A DNA stretch of 64,000 nucleotides from Candidatus Rickettsia kotlanii (GTDB taxonomy: Bacteria > Pseudomonadota > Alphaproteobacteria > Rickettsiales > Rickettsiaceae): positions 950,001 to 1,014,000 of the forward strand of contig AP027062.1 of the NCBI GenBank assembly GCA_030295365.1, read 5' to 3'. The position numbers and the translations under genes were made by a program. A model generated the notes under the pieces. It searched no databases. It saw only the letters and a program-made list of their open reading frames with translations, and had not been told where the DNA came from. Shown one piece after another: positions 50,400-60,373 of the stretch (the stretch's first letter is position 1; every line of letters starts with the position of its first letter).

Positions 50400-51845
50400 A
50401 ATAAAACTGTTAAAGGGACATTATCTTCTCCTGATACAGAAAGGTATTGACAATGCTTTATTTATGACCTTGTATCTCAAAAGAAAAAAAATGTCAGTAT
50501 AGAAGCATTATTAAAAGGTGCGAAGTTTGCCTTCACTAATCCCATGAATAGTTATAATCTTGTTAAACTTTCACGCTCCTCTGATATATATCTTGATTCA
50601 AAGTTTCAAAAATCTGTTCTTAAAAAATCCAAAATATAGGATTTTCTAAAAAAGCATGCCGATGATTTACCAAAAATAGGACAAGTCTTAGCAAAAGCAG
50701 GTTTTAGAGAACTTCAAGCAGGTAGTTTTCTAGATCACCAGGGGCTACAACATTAAAAGAATGTTTTAAAAATGATGCTGTACTTTAAAAGCCTTCAAGA
50801 AATTGCACTTGAGATAAAGCAAGAAGTATCGGGCTATATTCTAAAACATTAGACATGTTATCCACGGATAAAAATTGCTTTAAATTTTTTAATGAAAAAG
50901 GTAACGATATTGCGAATTATACAACTGAAATACTTCCAAGCGACTATATAAAAGCTTTTGATTATATATTACAAAAACCTCAAAGTTAATGTACATATGC
51001 AAAAGTTATAAAAATATTTAATGAACATCCTGAGTTTAAACAAGAGCTGGCTGAAAATATAAACAATCCTAATGCTCTAAACAGGTTTAATAAATTATCT
51101 TCTGAAAAATAAATAATTATAGAAGGTTTCTTAATAGAAACTAAAGAATAAACTAAACCTTTCTTAAAAGAATATTTTGAAGCTATAAAGTTGATCCGAG
51201 TATTATAAGATTCCTACTTTATTAAATAAAATGCCTTAAACAACAGAGATTTTTGATACTCTGAATGCAAACCAAGGAGTAATGGTGACTTCTTGAGAAA
51301 TCTTTAGAAATGGTAGCGGGTGACAATAAATTAAAAAGTTTTTTACTGATAATAAAACAGTCTTACCAGATATTGCCTCAGCTATTATTGAAAATACTCC
51401 GAATATACAAAGCATGCTGAAAGAATATAATATGTAATGCCTATATTACTTGATAATCCTGAATCATTGGTATAAATAAACTCGATACTAACACCTATGC
51501 TCAACCAACCGGATACACTGATTCAAATCTGAGAAAATATTGAAAATAAAAAATATATTAATGTTGCTACTAGTATAGGTAGTTTAGTTTGGAAAGAAGG
51601 GCAAGCACTGAATATTATTAAACAAATACTAAATGTTGTATTAAAGCGGGAGTTGGTTATTTTAATCAAAAATCTGATAAGAAACCAGAATTAGAAAATA
51701 AAGTTCCGGCTGATATATTATAAAGCAGCACAAAGTATCGTCTCAAATTTAAATAGTAAGATTAATATTGTAGAACCTAAGACAAATACACTTTCCATTA
51801 CTCCTATTTCCAATAATAAAAAGAAAGAAGAAATACGTAGATAAG
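50400..51845 (+). pseudogene. Decayed tandem copy of the 959-residue helical protein
   Basis: In shifting frames it reads ALLKGAKFAFTNPMNSYNLV, DIYLDSKFQKSVLKKSKI, DFLKKHADDLPKIGQVLAKA, EIFDTLNANQGVMVT, FTDNKTVLPDIASAIIENTP and a tail near 51700-51840. Each block has an obvious counterpart in the upstream gene (for example LLGARFILTNPVNTYNLV and FLKKHSDDLPKIGQILANA). It lacks the pentapeptide segment, has many stops, and shows internal deletions. It must come from a tandem duplication followed by decay. Confidence 0.8.
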
Positions 51846-51855
51846 CTATATAGTT

Positions 51856-52905
51856 TTAAAAGGTTTTTTTTAAAGTTTGAGTAAATTCTTCTTGGTTAGC
51901 ATATTCCAATGTGATTTTATCTTGTATCTGATTTTTAAACCAAGTAACTTGTCTTTTAGCATACTGACGGGTTCGTATTTGAGCTACATTTAAAGCCTCA
52001 TCTAAAGTGAGATTGCTGTTTAAATAAGCTAAAATTTCTTTTATCCCTACAGCTTTCAAATTCGTATAATCTTTAGGAAAAAATTGCTTTTTTATTAAAG
52101 CTATTTCGTCAATTGCCCCTTCTTTAAATATCTTATCTAAACGCTCATCACATGTTTTATATAAAAATTTTCGCTCAGGATTTAAGAAAATAATTTTGAA
52201 ATTAAAATCAGATAAGACTTGTTCTTTTGGCAAAGTTTGAAAAGAAAAAAGAGATTTACCGGTTTGCATAAATACTTCATAAGCTCTAATTAAACGCTGA
52301 GTATCATTTTGGTTTATTCTAGAAGCAGCAAGCGGGTCAAGCTTCTCTAATTTATCCCATAATTCTATATTGCCTATTTTAACATGTAAGTTTCTTACCT
52401 GTTCTCGTAAATCTTCTGATATATCAGGAATATTATTATAGCCAAAAACTAAAGAATTGATATATAAACCCGTTCCACCTATTAATATAGGTAGCTTACC
52501 CCTGTCGGTTATTTCTTTTATTTTTTCTGTCGCAAGTTTTAGATATTTTATTACCGAGAAATCTTCTGTCATTGATAAGAAGTTATATAAGTGATACAAG
52601 ATTTCAGTTTTGTAGCTTTTCGGAGGGGAGGCGGTAATAATAGGAATTTCCTTATAAACCTGCATTGAGTCGATATTAATGATTTCACCATTATAAACTT
52701 TAGCCAGTTCATGCCCTAAATAAGACTTCCCGCTAGCAGTCGGCCCGCATAATATAATTATATTCTTCTGCTTTGAAGAATTGTTTCTACAAAACTTCGG
52801 ATCACCTATTAAATTCCCATTCTCAAAATCACTTGAGTGTATTTCTTTCTTTATCACTTGTGTAACTAATAAATACGAACTTGTATCGTTATTGCGAGCC
52901 AGCAT
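51856..52905 (-). CDS. miaA: tRNA dimethylallyltransferase
   Basis: Adds a dimethylallyl group to A37 of tRNAs reading UNN codons. P-loop GPTASGKS lies at residues 54-61; [10 protein letters not shown] and [25 protein letters not shown] and the C-terminal [16 protein letters not shown] are family signatures. At 349 residues it is about 40 longer than usual because of an N-terminal stretch ([20 protein letters not shown], then [20 protein letters not shown]). The ATG at 52905 sits inside a family A repeat, so the extension may be repeat-derived or the real start may lie further in; no internal ATG exists before the P-loop. Confidence 0.88.
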   Translation of the reverse strand: MLARNNDTSSYLLVTQVIKKEIHSSDFENGNLIGDPKFCRNNSSKQKNIIILCGPTASGKSYLGHELAKVYNGEIINIDSMQVYKEIPIITASPPKSYKTEILYHLYNFLSMTEDFSVIKYLKLATEKIKEITDRGKLPILIGGTGLYINSLVFGYNNIPDISEDLREQVRNLHVKIGNIELWDKLEKLDPLAASRINQNDTQRLIRAYEVFMQTGKSLFSFQTLPKEQVLSDFNFKIIFLNPERKFLYKTCDERLDKIFKEGAIDEIALIKKQFFPKDYTNLKAVGIKEILAYLNSNLTLDEALNVAQIRTRQYAKRQVTWFKNQIQDKITLEYANQEEFTQTLKKTF

Positions 52906-52990
52906 TTATGCTGGCATGGCAATCTCAGGAGTTTTTTATATTATCTTATGAGATTGCCATGTCGTTGCTAACGCAACTCCTTGCAATAAC
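52887..52990. repeat. Family A dispersed repeat (copy 4), overlapping the miaA start
   Basis: CGTTATTGCGAGCCAGCATT to CCTTGCAATAAC, with GCATGGCAATCTCAGGAG and ATGAGATTGCCATG as nested arms. The proposed miaA start codon lies within its left end. Confidence 0.75.
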
Positions 52991-53039
52991 AGCAAAACTT
53001 ATCCATGTAACAACGCCTCGCAGAAATGATCTCATGCCC

Positions 53040-53204
53040 TTAAACGGTCTCATCAGTATTAATAGTATTTCCTAAAGTCTCAGTATTAGCATTACCATCT
53101 GCTGGTCCACTAAATAAGCCTGCATCACTGTAGTCAACTGCTAGCCTATTTAAACTGTTAGATGCAACTACGTCACTATGATGAGTGATTGGATTTTTAA
53201 CATA
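53040..53204 (-). pseudogene. C-terminal fragment of an unidentified protein
   Basis: The minus strand reads NPITHHSDVVASNSLNRLAV then DYSDAGLFSGPADGNANTET and LGNTINTDETV with a stop at 53040. No start codon is present before an upstream stop. It has good amino-acid composition but no recognisable domain; it is a leftover in the gap between miaA and the phosphomannomutase gene. Confidence 0.4.
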
Positions 53205-53273
53205 TTATTTTTCTTTATATTAATTTAATGTAAGAAAAATATATAAAACAATATTTTAGAAAGCAATAATGTT

Positions 53274-54662
53274 TTAATAATTAATTAATAACCCATATTT
53301 TTCAAGATATTTATTAATTATAGTGATTATTTCCTCTAAACCATTCTTACTATCTGATTCAGCCCTTGCAACTATAATAGATTCGGTATTAGAGCTACGC
53401 AAGAGCCACCAACCATGAGCAGTATTTACCCGTACACCGTCTATATCATTAAACTCTATTTTCTCTTCTAATGATTTTTCTTTAATCTCTTTAATAATTT
53501 GTAATTTTAACTCTGAAGGAACAAAAATTTTAATTTCTGGTGTACTATAGCTTTTCGGTACATCCTCTATTATCTCATCTAGAGTTTTACTTGATCTACT
53601 AAGTAAATCTAAAAATCTAAGAGCTGCATAAATTGCATCGTCAAAACCAAAATATTTATCGGCAAAGAATATATGCCCGCTCATTTCGCCAGCGAGTAAA
53701 GCCTTTGTCTCAAGCATTTTGCTTTTAATAAAAGGATGACCTGTTCGCCATATTATAGGATGTCCTCCATATGATTTTATTTTAGCGACTATAAATTGGC
53801 TGACTTTTACATCAACTATTATAGTTGCGTTTGGATTTTCCTTTAAAATATCCTCAGCAAAAATGCATAAAATTTGATCACCGAATAATATTTTACCGTT
53901 TGAGCTTATAATGCCGATTCTATCACCGTCACCATCAAAAGCTATACCAAGGTCATAATTTTGTTCTTTAACCACTTTTATTAGCTCCTGCAAATTAGCA
54001 GGATTTGTAGGATCAGGATGATGGTTTGGAAAATTCCCGTCAATCTTACTATGTATGATTATATTCGTGTTTAAGAGATGCTTTTTAAGTTCTTCAACAA
54101 TATCGCCGGTTGCTCCATTGCCGCAATCCCAAGCTACTTTTAATTTTGGATTAATGTTTATTCCATCTAAAATACGTTTTAGGTATTTAGATTGTATATT
54201 ATGGATTCCTGTTTTCGCAGAAATGACATAAGGGGATGCTGGTGTAATATTGGAGTAGTGATCCAAAATCTTAGTCAATAACTCCTGTATCTGATCACCG
54301 AAAAAAGGTTTACCGTTTTGTAGTATTTTAAAGCCATTATCATCACGAGGATTGTGTGACCCCGTGACCATAATACTACCGGCGGGTGTAAAGTGTTTAT
54401 CGGCAAAATATAAAACTGGCGTTGGAACTACGCCAATATTTATGATTTCAGCCCCTGCATTAGTTAATCCTAGTTCTAAAGCTTTACAAAGGGTAGGGGA
54501 GCTAAGCCGACCGTCTAAACCAACACAGATTTTATCGTTATCTTCCGTTATAGTCATCTTGGCAAAACCAAAACCGATTTTATAAGCTACTTCTTCCGTT
54601 AAATCTTTAAGGCTATTGCCTCTTATATCATAAGCCCTAAAAATTTCTTTGTTAATTTGCAT
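53274..54662 (-). CDS. Phosphomannomutase/phosphoglucomutase
   Basis: A 462-residue alpha-D-phosphohexomutase of the AlgC/ManB type that moves phosphate between C1 and C6 of mannose or glucose for LPS and capsule sugars. The phosphoserine is Ser102 in VTGSHNPRD; FDGDGDRIG binds the metal; GEMSGHIFF contacts the sugar; RSSNTESIIVARAE binds phosphate. Between the first and second domain a 12-residue insert (SPYVISAKTGIHN) is encoded by a dispersed repeat at 54202-54234. The frame is preserved across it. Confidence 0.92.
   Translation of the reverse strand: MQINKEIFRAYDIRGNSLKDLTEEVAYKIGFGFAKMTITEDNDKICVGLDGRLSSPTLCKALELGLTNAGAEIINIGVVPTPVLYFADKHFTPAGSIMVTGSHNPRDDNGFKILQNGKPFFGDQIQELLTKILDHYSNITPASPYVISAKTGIHNIQSKYLKRILDGININPKLKVAWDCGNGATGDIVEELKKHLLNTNIIIHSKIDGNFPNHHPDPTNPANLQELIKVVKEQNYDLGIAFDGDGDRIGIISSNGKILFGDQILCIFAEDILKENPNATIIVDVKVSQFIVAKIKSYGGHPIIWRTGHPFIKSKMLETKALLAGEMSGHIFFADKYFGFDDAIYAALRFLDLLSRSSKTLDEIIEDVPKSYSTPEIKIFVPSELKLQIIKEIKEKSLEEKIEFNDIDGVRVNTAHGWWLLRSSNTESIIVARAESDSKNGLEEIITIINKYLEKYGLLINY
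54202..54234. repeat. Family B palindromic repeat within the phosphomannomutase coding region
   Basis: Forward strand ATGGATTCCTGTTTTCGCAG then AAATGACATAAGG matches the family B half-unit (GATTCCCGCTTTCGCGGGAATGACAT). In frame it encodes YVISAKTGIHN on the minus strand. Confidence 0.8.
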
Positions 54663-54718
54663 AGAAAACTGTTTTGAATATTATTACATGGCTCTTATGT
54701 CATTCCTACAAAAGAGCC

Positions 54719-54787
54719 TTGTTTCATGGATTGTTTTATGTCATTCCCGCTTACCGCGGGAATGACATAAAACAATCCATGAAACAA
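54719..54787. repeat. Perfect 32-bp-arm palindrome between lptB and the phosphomannomutase gene
   Basis: Left arm 54719-54750 (TTGTTTCATGGATTGTTTTA then TGTCATTCCCGC) and right arm 54756-54787 are exact complements with a 5-base loop TTACC. It is an extended family B element. In RNA it would make a very stable hairpin between two cotranscribed genes. Confidence 0.9.
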
Positions 54788-54824
54788 TACCTGCAAGTTG
54801 CTCGCAATGACGAATTTGCACAGT

Positions 54825-55547
54825 CTAGAAACTAAAGCTCTCACCTAAATACACTTCCTTAACTTTCTTACTATTTGCTATTTCCTTAGCACTTCCTTCT
54901 AATAATACTTTACCTTCAAAAATAACATAAGCACGGTCGACTATATCTAAAGTATCACGTACGTTATGGTCGGTAATTAATATACCTATATTAAATTCAC
55001 GTAAATAAGTAATTAGATTTTTGATATCGGAAATAGCAAGCGGATCAATACCGGCAAGCGGTTCATCAAGCATGATAAATTTAGGCTCTATTGCAAGTGC
55101 ACGTGCAATCTCAAGCCTACGCCTTTCACCACCTGATAAGCTAGCAGCGGATAAATCTTTTAAATGAACTATCGAAAACTTCTCTAACAAATTATGGGTT
55201 TTTTGCTCAATTACTTCTTTATCATTGTCAGATATCTCAACTACAGCCTTAATATTATCTTCAACCGACAATCCCCGAAATATCGAAGGTTCTTGAAGAA
55301 GATAGCCAAGTCCAAGCCTTGCTCGTAAATAAATAGGCAAGTTGGTAATATTTATATCATTTAAAAGTAATTGCCCTGAATCCAGTTTCATTAAACCAAT
55401 AATAATGTTAAAACAAGTTGTTTTACCGGCTCCATTCGGACCGAATAAACCAACTATCTCTCCTTGTTTTATATTCAGAGATATATCAGTTAATATATTC
55501 CTCTTTTTGTAGGATTTTGATATATTTTTAACGTATAAGCTGTCCAT
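54825..55547 (-). CDS. lptB: LPS export ABC transporter ATP-binding protein
   Basis: Cytosolic ATPase that powers LPS extraction from the inner membrane by LptFG. The 240 residues match LptB. Walker A GPNGAGKT at 36-43; Q-loop LLQEPSIF; ABC signature LSGGERRRLEIARAL; Walker B FIMLDEPLAGIDP; switch histidine in ITDHNVRDTL. It is downstream of lptA and lptC on the same strand, with repeat sequence in the 170-base gap to lptA. Confidence 0.94.
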   Translation of the reverse strand: MDSLYVKNISKSYKKRNILTDISLNIKQGEIVGLFGPNGAGKTTCFNIIIGLMKLDSGQLLLNDINITNLPIYLRARLGLGYLLQEPSIFRGLSVEDNIKAVVEISDNDKEVIEQKTHNLLEKFSIVHLKDLSAASLSGGERRRLEIARALAIEPKFIMLDEPLAGIDPLAISDIKNLITYLREFNIGILITDHNVRDTLDIVDRAYVIFEGKVLLEGSAKEIANSKKVKEVYLGESFSF

Positions 55548-55587
55548 CTTTTTTATTTGTTAAGATTTTGTTGCGTGGATTAATTTT

Positions 55588-55703
55588 CAATGTCATTGTG
55601 AGAAAATTACGTAAGTAATTGACGAAGCAATCCAGTTAAAAATACTAATCTTTAGCATTTTTTTAATTATTTTCTGGATTGTCATACTTCTTGCAATGAA
55701 GTA
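55588..55703. repeat. Mixed family A/C repeat between lptA and lptB
   Basis: Contains TGTCATTGTGAGAAAATTAC and GACGAAGCAATCCAG of family A, then the AAAAATACTAATC core of family C and CTTGCAATGAAG. It separates two genes of the Lpt operon. Confidence 0.65.
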
Positions 55704-55719
55704 CCACCGGCAAATAGCT

Positions 55720-56136
55720 CTATTTCTTAATAATATCTACATAGTAGATTAGTTTATTAGTTTTTAAAACATTATCGTCATGCTGTAATATTACATTACC
55801 AAATAGAATAAGTTGTTTATTATCGCAAAAATATTTAGCACTATCTGCAAGTAATAATTCATTATTTATTTTTCTTTCTGCAGTCAATTTAGTAGGGACA
55901 ACTATATGATCAATAGTTTGCTTTTCATCTATTGTTTTATAAAAAATATATAATTCTTTCGTTCTAAGTATCGCATTATCGAAGTAAACAATAACATTTC
56001 CAAGGTATGCTGCTTTTTGCTTGGTTCTATCAATAATTAAACTATCAGATGTGATATGTAAATTTGAAATATTCTCATCATTAGCATATATTATGGTACT
56101 AATTATAAGAAGTAAAACAAGTTTAATAATAGACAT
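55720..56136 (-). CDS. lptA: LPS transport periplasmic protein LptA (OstA domain)
   Basis: Short LptA that bridges inner and outer membranes in LPS transport. Residues 1-18 are a signal peptide (MSIIKLVLLLIISTIIYAND), and the OstA beta-jellyroll follows (LHITSDSLIIDRTKQKAAYL, GNVIVYFDNAILRTKELYIF, ending GNVILQHDDNVLKTNKLIYY). At 138 residues it is at the short end. The start codon and the next 10 or so codons lie in the loop, and codons about 12-27 in the arm, of a 47-base perfect inverted repeat (56056-56102/56138-56184), so translation may be hindered. Confidence 0.85.
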   Translation of the reverse strand: MSIIKLVLLLIISTIIYANDENISNLHITSDSLIIDRTKQKAAYLGNVIVYFDNAILRTKELYIFYKTIDEKQTIDHIVVPTKLTAERKINNELLLADSAKYFCDNKQLILFGNVILQHDDNVLKTNKLIYYVDIIKK

Positions 56137-56184
56137 CTTAGTACCATAATATATGCTAATGATGAGAATATTTCAAATTTACAT
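56056..56184. repeat. 47-bp perfect inverted duplication around the lptA start
   Basis: 56056-56102 (ATGTAAATTTGAAATATTCT ... GGTACTAA) is exactly complementary to 56138-56184, with a 35-base spacer that contains the lptA start codon. The left arm is lptA coding sequence; the right arm is non-coding leader next to an RPE1 copy. It looks like an inverted copy of the gene's own 5' coding part placed upstream of it. Confidence 0.93.
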
Positions 56185-56318
56185 TTTCCAAACTTCGCTT
56201 CTAGAGGTAATTTAGGCGTCGAATCGGTCCTCGTATCCTCACGTACTTCTTTGCACGCTGCGGTGCTGCGTTCCATGTCTCTTTTAAATTCCTCTCTATA
56301 AGCTGGCTTGGAAAGATG
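56185..56318 (-). repeat. RPE1-type Rickettsia palindromic element between lptC and lptA
   Basis: In one minus-strand frame it reads LSKPAYREEFKRDMERSTAA then CKEVREDTRTDSTPKLPLEA and KFGK, the conserved RPE1 peptide (AYREEFKGDTERSTAA...KLPLEA.FG). Ends TTTCCAA and TTGGAAA are complementary. Here it is in a gap rather than in a gene, and the frame that reads it (56103-56351) overlaps lptC out of frame and is not a gene. Confidence 0.88.
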
Positions 56319-56319
56319 T

Positions 56320-56916
56320 CTAATCCGATAAATCAATGATTGTAGAGACATTGCCTTTAAAAATTATAATATTATTTTCATCTTTTGTATTAAAACTATC
56401 CGCAGTAATTGAAGAGTTTTTGTAAAGTAACTTAGCAGGGGAATGACTGATTATATTCTTATTTACTAAATCAATCCTTGCATCGTTAGTGTTAAATATG
56501 ATCTCATCAAAAAAAAGTTTTACATCGTTTTTTAAATCTAATATGTTTGATTCTTCATCTAAAAAGCCTTCTTTCGCATTGATAATAAGAGTTTGGTCTT
56601 GATTTACGTTATAAATAGCATTTATTACATCTAGTTTGTATTTGTTATTCGACTCTTTTATAGCTCGTTCAGTTTTAATCTTATACGCATTTAAATTTTT
56701 ATTTACTCCTGCAAACATTGCATCTTTCAATATAATATTATACTTTAAATCAAAATTTTTATTATCTTTTAAACTATTTTCTGTAACGTTAATATCGTTT
56801 TCTTCATTAATATAACCGCTTTTAATTAAAATATATCCTATGTACAAAATTCCAACTGTTATTAAAAGATATATAGATTTCCAAATTTTTTTTCGCCGTT
56901 TATAAGCAAAGGGCAT
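56320..56916 (-). CDS. lptC: LPS export ABC transporter periplasmic protein LptC
   Basis: A 198-residue bitopic protein that passes LPS from LptBFG to LptA. It starts [20 protein letters not shown] with one membrane helix at about 13-31, then a jellyroll of OstA-like strands ([56 protein letters not shown] and a late [12 protein letters not shown]). It begins five bases after the kdsD stop, so the two are coupled. The C-terminal end is normal and lies just before the RPE1. Confidence 0.87.
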   Translation of the reverse strand: MPFAYKRRKKIWKSIYLLITVGILYIGYILIKSGYINEENDINVTENSLKDNKNFDLKYNIILKDAMFAGVNKNLNAYKIKTERAIKESNNKYKLDVINAIYNVNQDQTLIINAKEGFLDEESNILDLKNDVKLFFDEIIFNTNDARIDLVNKNIISHSPAKLLYKNSSITADSFNTKDENNIIIFKGNVSTIIDLSD

Positions 56917-56921
56917 AGATT

Positions 56922-57881
56922 TTAGCTAACCCCTATGTGTAGTAAATCATGAATATGAATAATGCCTATAATAATATTATCATCAACAATCGGTATATTA
57001 GTGATATTCTTGGCTTTCATTAAATTTAAAGCCTCTTTTGCAAATATTTCCGATGAGATATGAATAGGGTTTTTGGTCATAATGCTTGATGCCGTTTTTA
57101 AGTGGATTTGATCGTTAATATGACGACGTAAATCCCCATCAGTTATAATTCCCACCAAATGTTGACTTTTATCTATTACAAGCGTACAACCTAAACATTT
57201 TTTATTCATAATAATTATAGTGTCAGCAAAGGAAGTATCTTCATGTACTAAAGGTATTTCATCACCGCTACGCATGAGGTTTTTAATTTTTGTTAAATTA
57301 GCACCGATTATACCTCCCGGATGATAAATTTTAAAATCATCTTTAGTAAAGCCTCGTTTTTCATGTATAACAGTCATTAAAGCATCACCGAGTGATAGCA
57401 TGATTAAAGATGATACAGTAGGAACTCCAATTACAGAAGCTTCCGGGTATTCAGGTACTATTAATAAAAAATCGCTTCTTTTAGCTAAAGTAGAATTTTT
57501 ATTCATTGTCATTGCAGCAATTTTTATACAAGAGTTCTTGCAATATTCAATTATATTAAATAGTTCTTTAGTTTCGCCGGAATTAGATAGCATAATTACT
57601 AGATCATTTCTCATCACCATACCTAAATCGCCGTGACTTGCTTCTGCCGGATGTAAATAAAAAGCAGGCATACCGGTTGAAGAAAAGCTAGCAGCTATTT
57701 TTCTTGCAATATAACCGCTTTTGCCTATGCCGGTTAGGATTATCCGTCCTTTAAAAGATAGTAAAAATTCTATAATTCTGTTAAAGTCTTCAGGGATATT
57801 TTCGGATAATTTTTCTAAAGCACCTGCTTCACTAGAAATAACCCTCTTTGCGATGATTCGGTAATTATTTGTGTTGGTCAT
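56922..57881 (-). CDS. kdsD: Arabinose-5-phosphate isomerase
   Basis: Converts ribulose-5-phosphate to arabinose-5-phosphate, the first step to Kdo of the LPS core. The 319 residues have an SIS domain ([20 protein letters not shown] at 51-70, the conserved HP.EA.HGDLGM with His83, then SNSGET at 99-104) followed by two CBS domains (about 205-319; GITDGDLRR and the final IIHIHDLL). It leads the kdsD-lptC-lptA-lptB run. Repeats separate it from pnp upstream. Confidence 0.93.
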   Translation of the reverse strand: MTNTNNYRIIAKRVISSEAGALEKLSENIPEDFNRIIEFLLSFKGRIILTGIGKSGYIARKIAASFSSTGMPAFYLHPAEASHGDLGMVMRNDLVIMLSNSGETKELFNIIEYCKNSCIKIAAMTMNKNSTLAKRSDFLLIVPEYPEASVIGVPTVSSLIMLSLGDALMTVIHEKRGFTKDDFKIYHPGGIIGANLTKIKNLMRSGDEIPLVHEDTSFADTIIIMNKKCLGCTLVIDKSQHLVGIITDGDLRRHINDQIHLKTASSIMTKNPIHISSEIFAKEALNLMKAKNITNIPIVDDNIIIGIIHIHDLLHIGVS

Positions 57882-57893
57882 TTATTTACTCAT

Positions 57894-57962
57894 TGTCATA
57901 CCGTGGCTTGTCCACGGTATCCAGCAAATTATTAGTATTATGAGCTATTTTTGTGGATACCC
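57894..57962. repeat. Family C dispersed repeat upstream of kdsD
   Basis: GTCATACCGTGGCTTGTCCA then CGGTATCCAGCAAATTATTA; a shortened copy of the family. It lies between kdsD and the family A copy, in the likely promoter region. Confidence 0.6.
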
Positions 57963-57966
57963 GAAC

Positions 57967-58069
57967 CGTCATTGCGAGCAGCCGTAGGCTGCGTGGCAAT
58001 CTCATGAAATAATAACAAGCTCCTGAGATTGCCTCATCGAATTACTTCGTAATTTTCCTCGCAATAACG
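57967..58069. repeat. Family A dispersed repeat (copy 5)
   Basis: CGTCATTGCGAGCAGCCGTA to CTCGCAATAACG, with arms GGCAATCTCATGA and CTGAGATTGCC and GAATTACTTCGTAATT. Best-preserved copy with the one at 60374. Confidence 0.8.
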
Positions 58070-58082
58070 ATTAAGCTTCATA

Positions 58083-60329
58083 TCAATTAAAATACTTACG
58101 TTCTGTAATTACTTCAGCAGTTTCAGCATTATTATCTTCATTCCAAGCTCGTTTTTTACTAAAATCACATCGCTGCTCAGGTTCTGAATTACCCTTAGCA
58201 TTATTAACATTAGTTTTTGGCTTGGTATTATTTGAAGATTTATCTTTATCGACATTTTTAATAGTTAATTTTGCTTTGCCTTTATTATCAAAGCCTATTA
58301 GCTTAACTTTTACTATATCGCCTTGTTTTAAAATACCGCTAACCGTTTCTATTCTTTCTTCTGAAATTTCACTAATATGAACAAAGCCGTCTTTATTACC
58401 TAAATAATTGATAAAAGCACCGGAATCTAAGACTTTCATTACCGTACCGTTAAATATTTCACCGATTTCAGGTTCAACGGCAATAGCTTTAATTTTATCT
58501 AAGGCAACTTTTAGCTTATCTCTATCTGAAGCATAAATAGACACCGTACCGTCATCACTTATATCTATTTTAGCACCACTAGTTTCGCAAATTTCCTTTA
58601 TTACTTTACCGCCCGGTCCTATAATATCTCTAATTTTATCCTTATCTATTTTTATAGTAGTAGTAGAAGGAGCATTTTTACTTAGTTCATTATTTGGTTT
58701 ACTGATAACTTTATTCATTTGCTCCAGTATATGCAAACGACCGAGTCGTGCTTGCTCTAAAGCTACTTGCATTATTTTAAAATCTACTCCGGATATTTTG
58801 ATATCCATTTGTAATGCAGTAATCCCTTCGCTGGTTCCTGCAACCTTAAAGTCCATATCACCGAAATAATCTTCATCGCCGAGAATATCGGATAATACAG
58901 CAAATTTTTTGCCTTCCTTAACAAGTCCCATAGCAATACCCGCAACCGGTGCTTTTATCGGTACACCGGCATACATTAAAGCAAGAGAACTACCGCAAAC
59001 AGTTGCCATTGAAGAAGAACCGTTAGATTCCGTAGTTTCGGCAACTACTCTAATAGAATAAGGAAATTGTACTTTATTAGGTAATATTGGATTAATAGCA
59101 CGCCATGCGAGTTTACCGTGTCCGACTTCACGACGACTAGGTGCTTTCATCGGCATTGCTTCATTTACAGAGTAGGGTGGAAAGATATAATTGAGCATAA
59201 AACGCTCTTTATACTCACCCTCTAAACTGTCAACTATCTGCTCATCTAAACTAGTACCGAATGTAGTACTAACTAAGCTTTGCGTTTCACCTCTAGTAAA
59301 TAAAGCTGAACCATGTGCGGAAGGTAGTAAACCTATTTCACAAGCAATTTGTCTTATATCCGTGGTACTTCTTCCATCGATACGTCTATTTTTTTCTAAA
59401 ATCTCGTTACGTAATATATCTGATTCAATAGCTTTTAAAGCTGATTCAATTTGATAATTACTATATTTTTTATTTTCTATGTCGCTTACAAAATGTGTAA
59501 GAACTTTTTCAGTTATTAAATCTAAATTAGTGTTACGTTCTTGTTTAGATTTAATTGCAAAAGCTTGTTCAATTTCTTTTACAAATAACTTCTCAATTTC
59601 TTTCTTTAATGAAGCAGGATATAAATCTTGCATTTCAAGTTTTGGTTTTTTAGCTTCTTCTGCTAGTTCTTTGATTATCTTGATTACCGGCTGAAAGCTT
59701 TTAAATCCAAATTTTACGGCTTCTAACATTTGTTCTTCAGAGAGTAAATGAGCTTCCGATTCAACCATCATTACTGAATCTGATGTTCCTGCAACTACTA
59801 AATCAAGCTGACTTGTTTTTAATAATTCAAGTGTCGGGTTTAAAACAAATTCACCATTAATTAAACCTACTTTACTTGCCGCAACTATTTTTAGATAAGG
59901 AGCAGGGGATAGGCTAAGTGCAGCCGATGCACCGATAATTGCAAGTATATCTACCGGAGTTTCAGGATCATATGAAAGAACACTGCAAGTTACATGCGTT
60001 TCATTCACAAAAGCCGGATGAAATAATGGTCTAATCGGTCTATCTATTAAACGAGATACTAAAACTTCTCTATCTGATGGTTTCCTCTCATGTTTAAAAA
60101 ATCCCCCTGGTATCTTACCGGCAGCATATGCCATTTCTCTATAATTAATTGTTAAAGGGAAAAAACCTATGCCCTCTTTTGCTTTGTTAGCTACTACTGC
60201 CATACATAATAAAACGGAATTACCCATTTTGACCGTAACTGCCCCGTTAACTTGCCTTGCTATTTTACCTGTACTAAGCTCAAGAACTTTCCCGTTCCAT
60301 GTAACACTCTTAGTTATTTCGTTAAACAT
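58083..60329 (-). CDS. pnp: Polyribonucleotide nucleotidyltransferase (PNPase)
   Basis: 3'-5' phosphorolytic exoribonuclease of RNA decay. The 748 residues comprise two RNase PH domains (first with [20 protein letters not shown] and [20 protein letters not shown]; second with [34 protein letters not shown] and the phosphate-site [15 protein letters not shown]), the KH domain ([20 protein letters not shown] near 567) and the S1 domain ([20 protein letters not shown]). The tail after residue 700 is long and polar ([16 protein letters not shown]), a low-complexity extension usual for rickettsial PNPase. It lies downstream of rpsO as in most bacteria. Confidence 0.96.
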   Translation of the reverse strand: MFNEITKSVTWNGKVLELSTGKIARQVNGAVTVKMGNSVLLCMAVVANKAKEGIGFFPLTINYREMAYAAGKIPGGFFKHERKPSDREVLVSRLIDRPIRPLFHPAFVNETHVTCSVLSYDPETPVDILAIIGASAALSLSPAPYLKIVAASKVGLINGEFVLNPTLELLKTSQLDLVVAGTSDSVMMVESEAHLLSEEQMLEAVKFGFKSFQPVIKIIKELAEEAKKPKLEMQDLYPASLKKEIEKLFVKEIEQAFAIKSKQERNTNLDLITEKVLTHFVSDIENKKYSNYQIESALKAIESDILRNEILEKNRRIDGRSTTDIRQIACEIGLLPSAHGSALFTRGETQSLVSTTFGTSLDEQIVDSLEGEYKERFMLNYIFPPYSVNEAMPMKAPSRREVGHGKLAWRAINPILPNKVQFPYSIRVVAETTESNGSSSMATVCGSSLALMYAGVPIKAPVAGIAMGLVKEGKKFAVLSDILGDEDYFGDMDFKVAGTSEGITALQMDIKISGVDFKIMQVALEQARLGRLHILEQMNKVISKPNNELSKNAPSTTTIKIDKDKIRDIIGPGGKVIKEICETSGAKIDISDDGTVSIYASDRDKLKVALDKIKAIAVEPEIGEIFNGTVMKVLDSGAFINYLGNKDGFVHISEISEERIETVSGILKQGDIVKVKLIGFDNKGKAKLTIKNVDKDKSSNNTKPKTNVNNAKGNSEPEQRCDFSKKRAWNEDNNAETAEVITERKYFN

Positions 60330-60373
60330 CTATTTATCTCATTTCATAATTTATATTTTAGTGTATTCTACCA

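Noticed and set aside
52881-53075. Plus-strand frame opposite the miaA start
   Set aside because: Runs through the family A repeat; no conserved protein features.
56103-56351. 82-codon minus-strand frame spanning the RPE1 between lptC and lptA
   Set aside because: It overlaps the end of lptC and the start of lptA in the wrong frame; its protein-like look comes from the RPE1 peptide alone.
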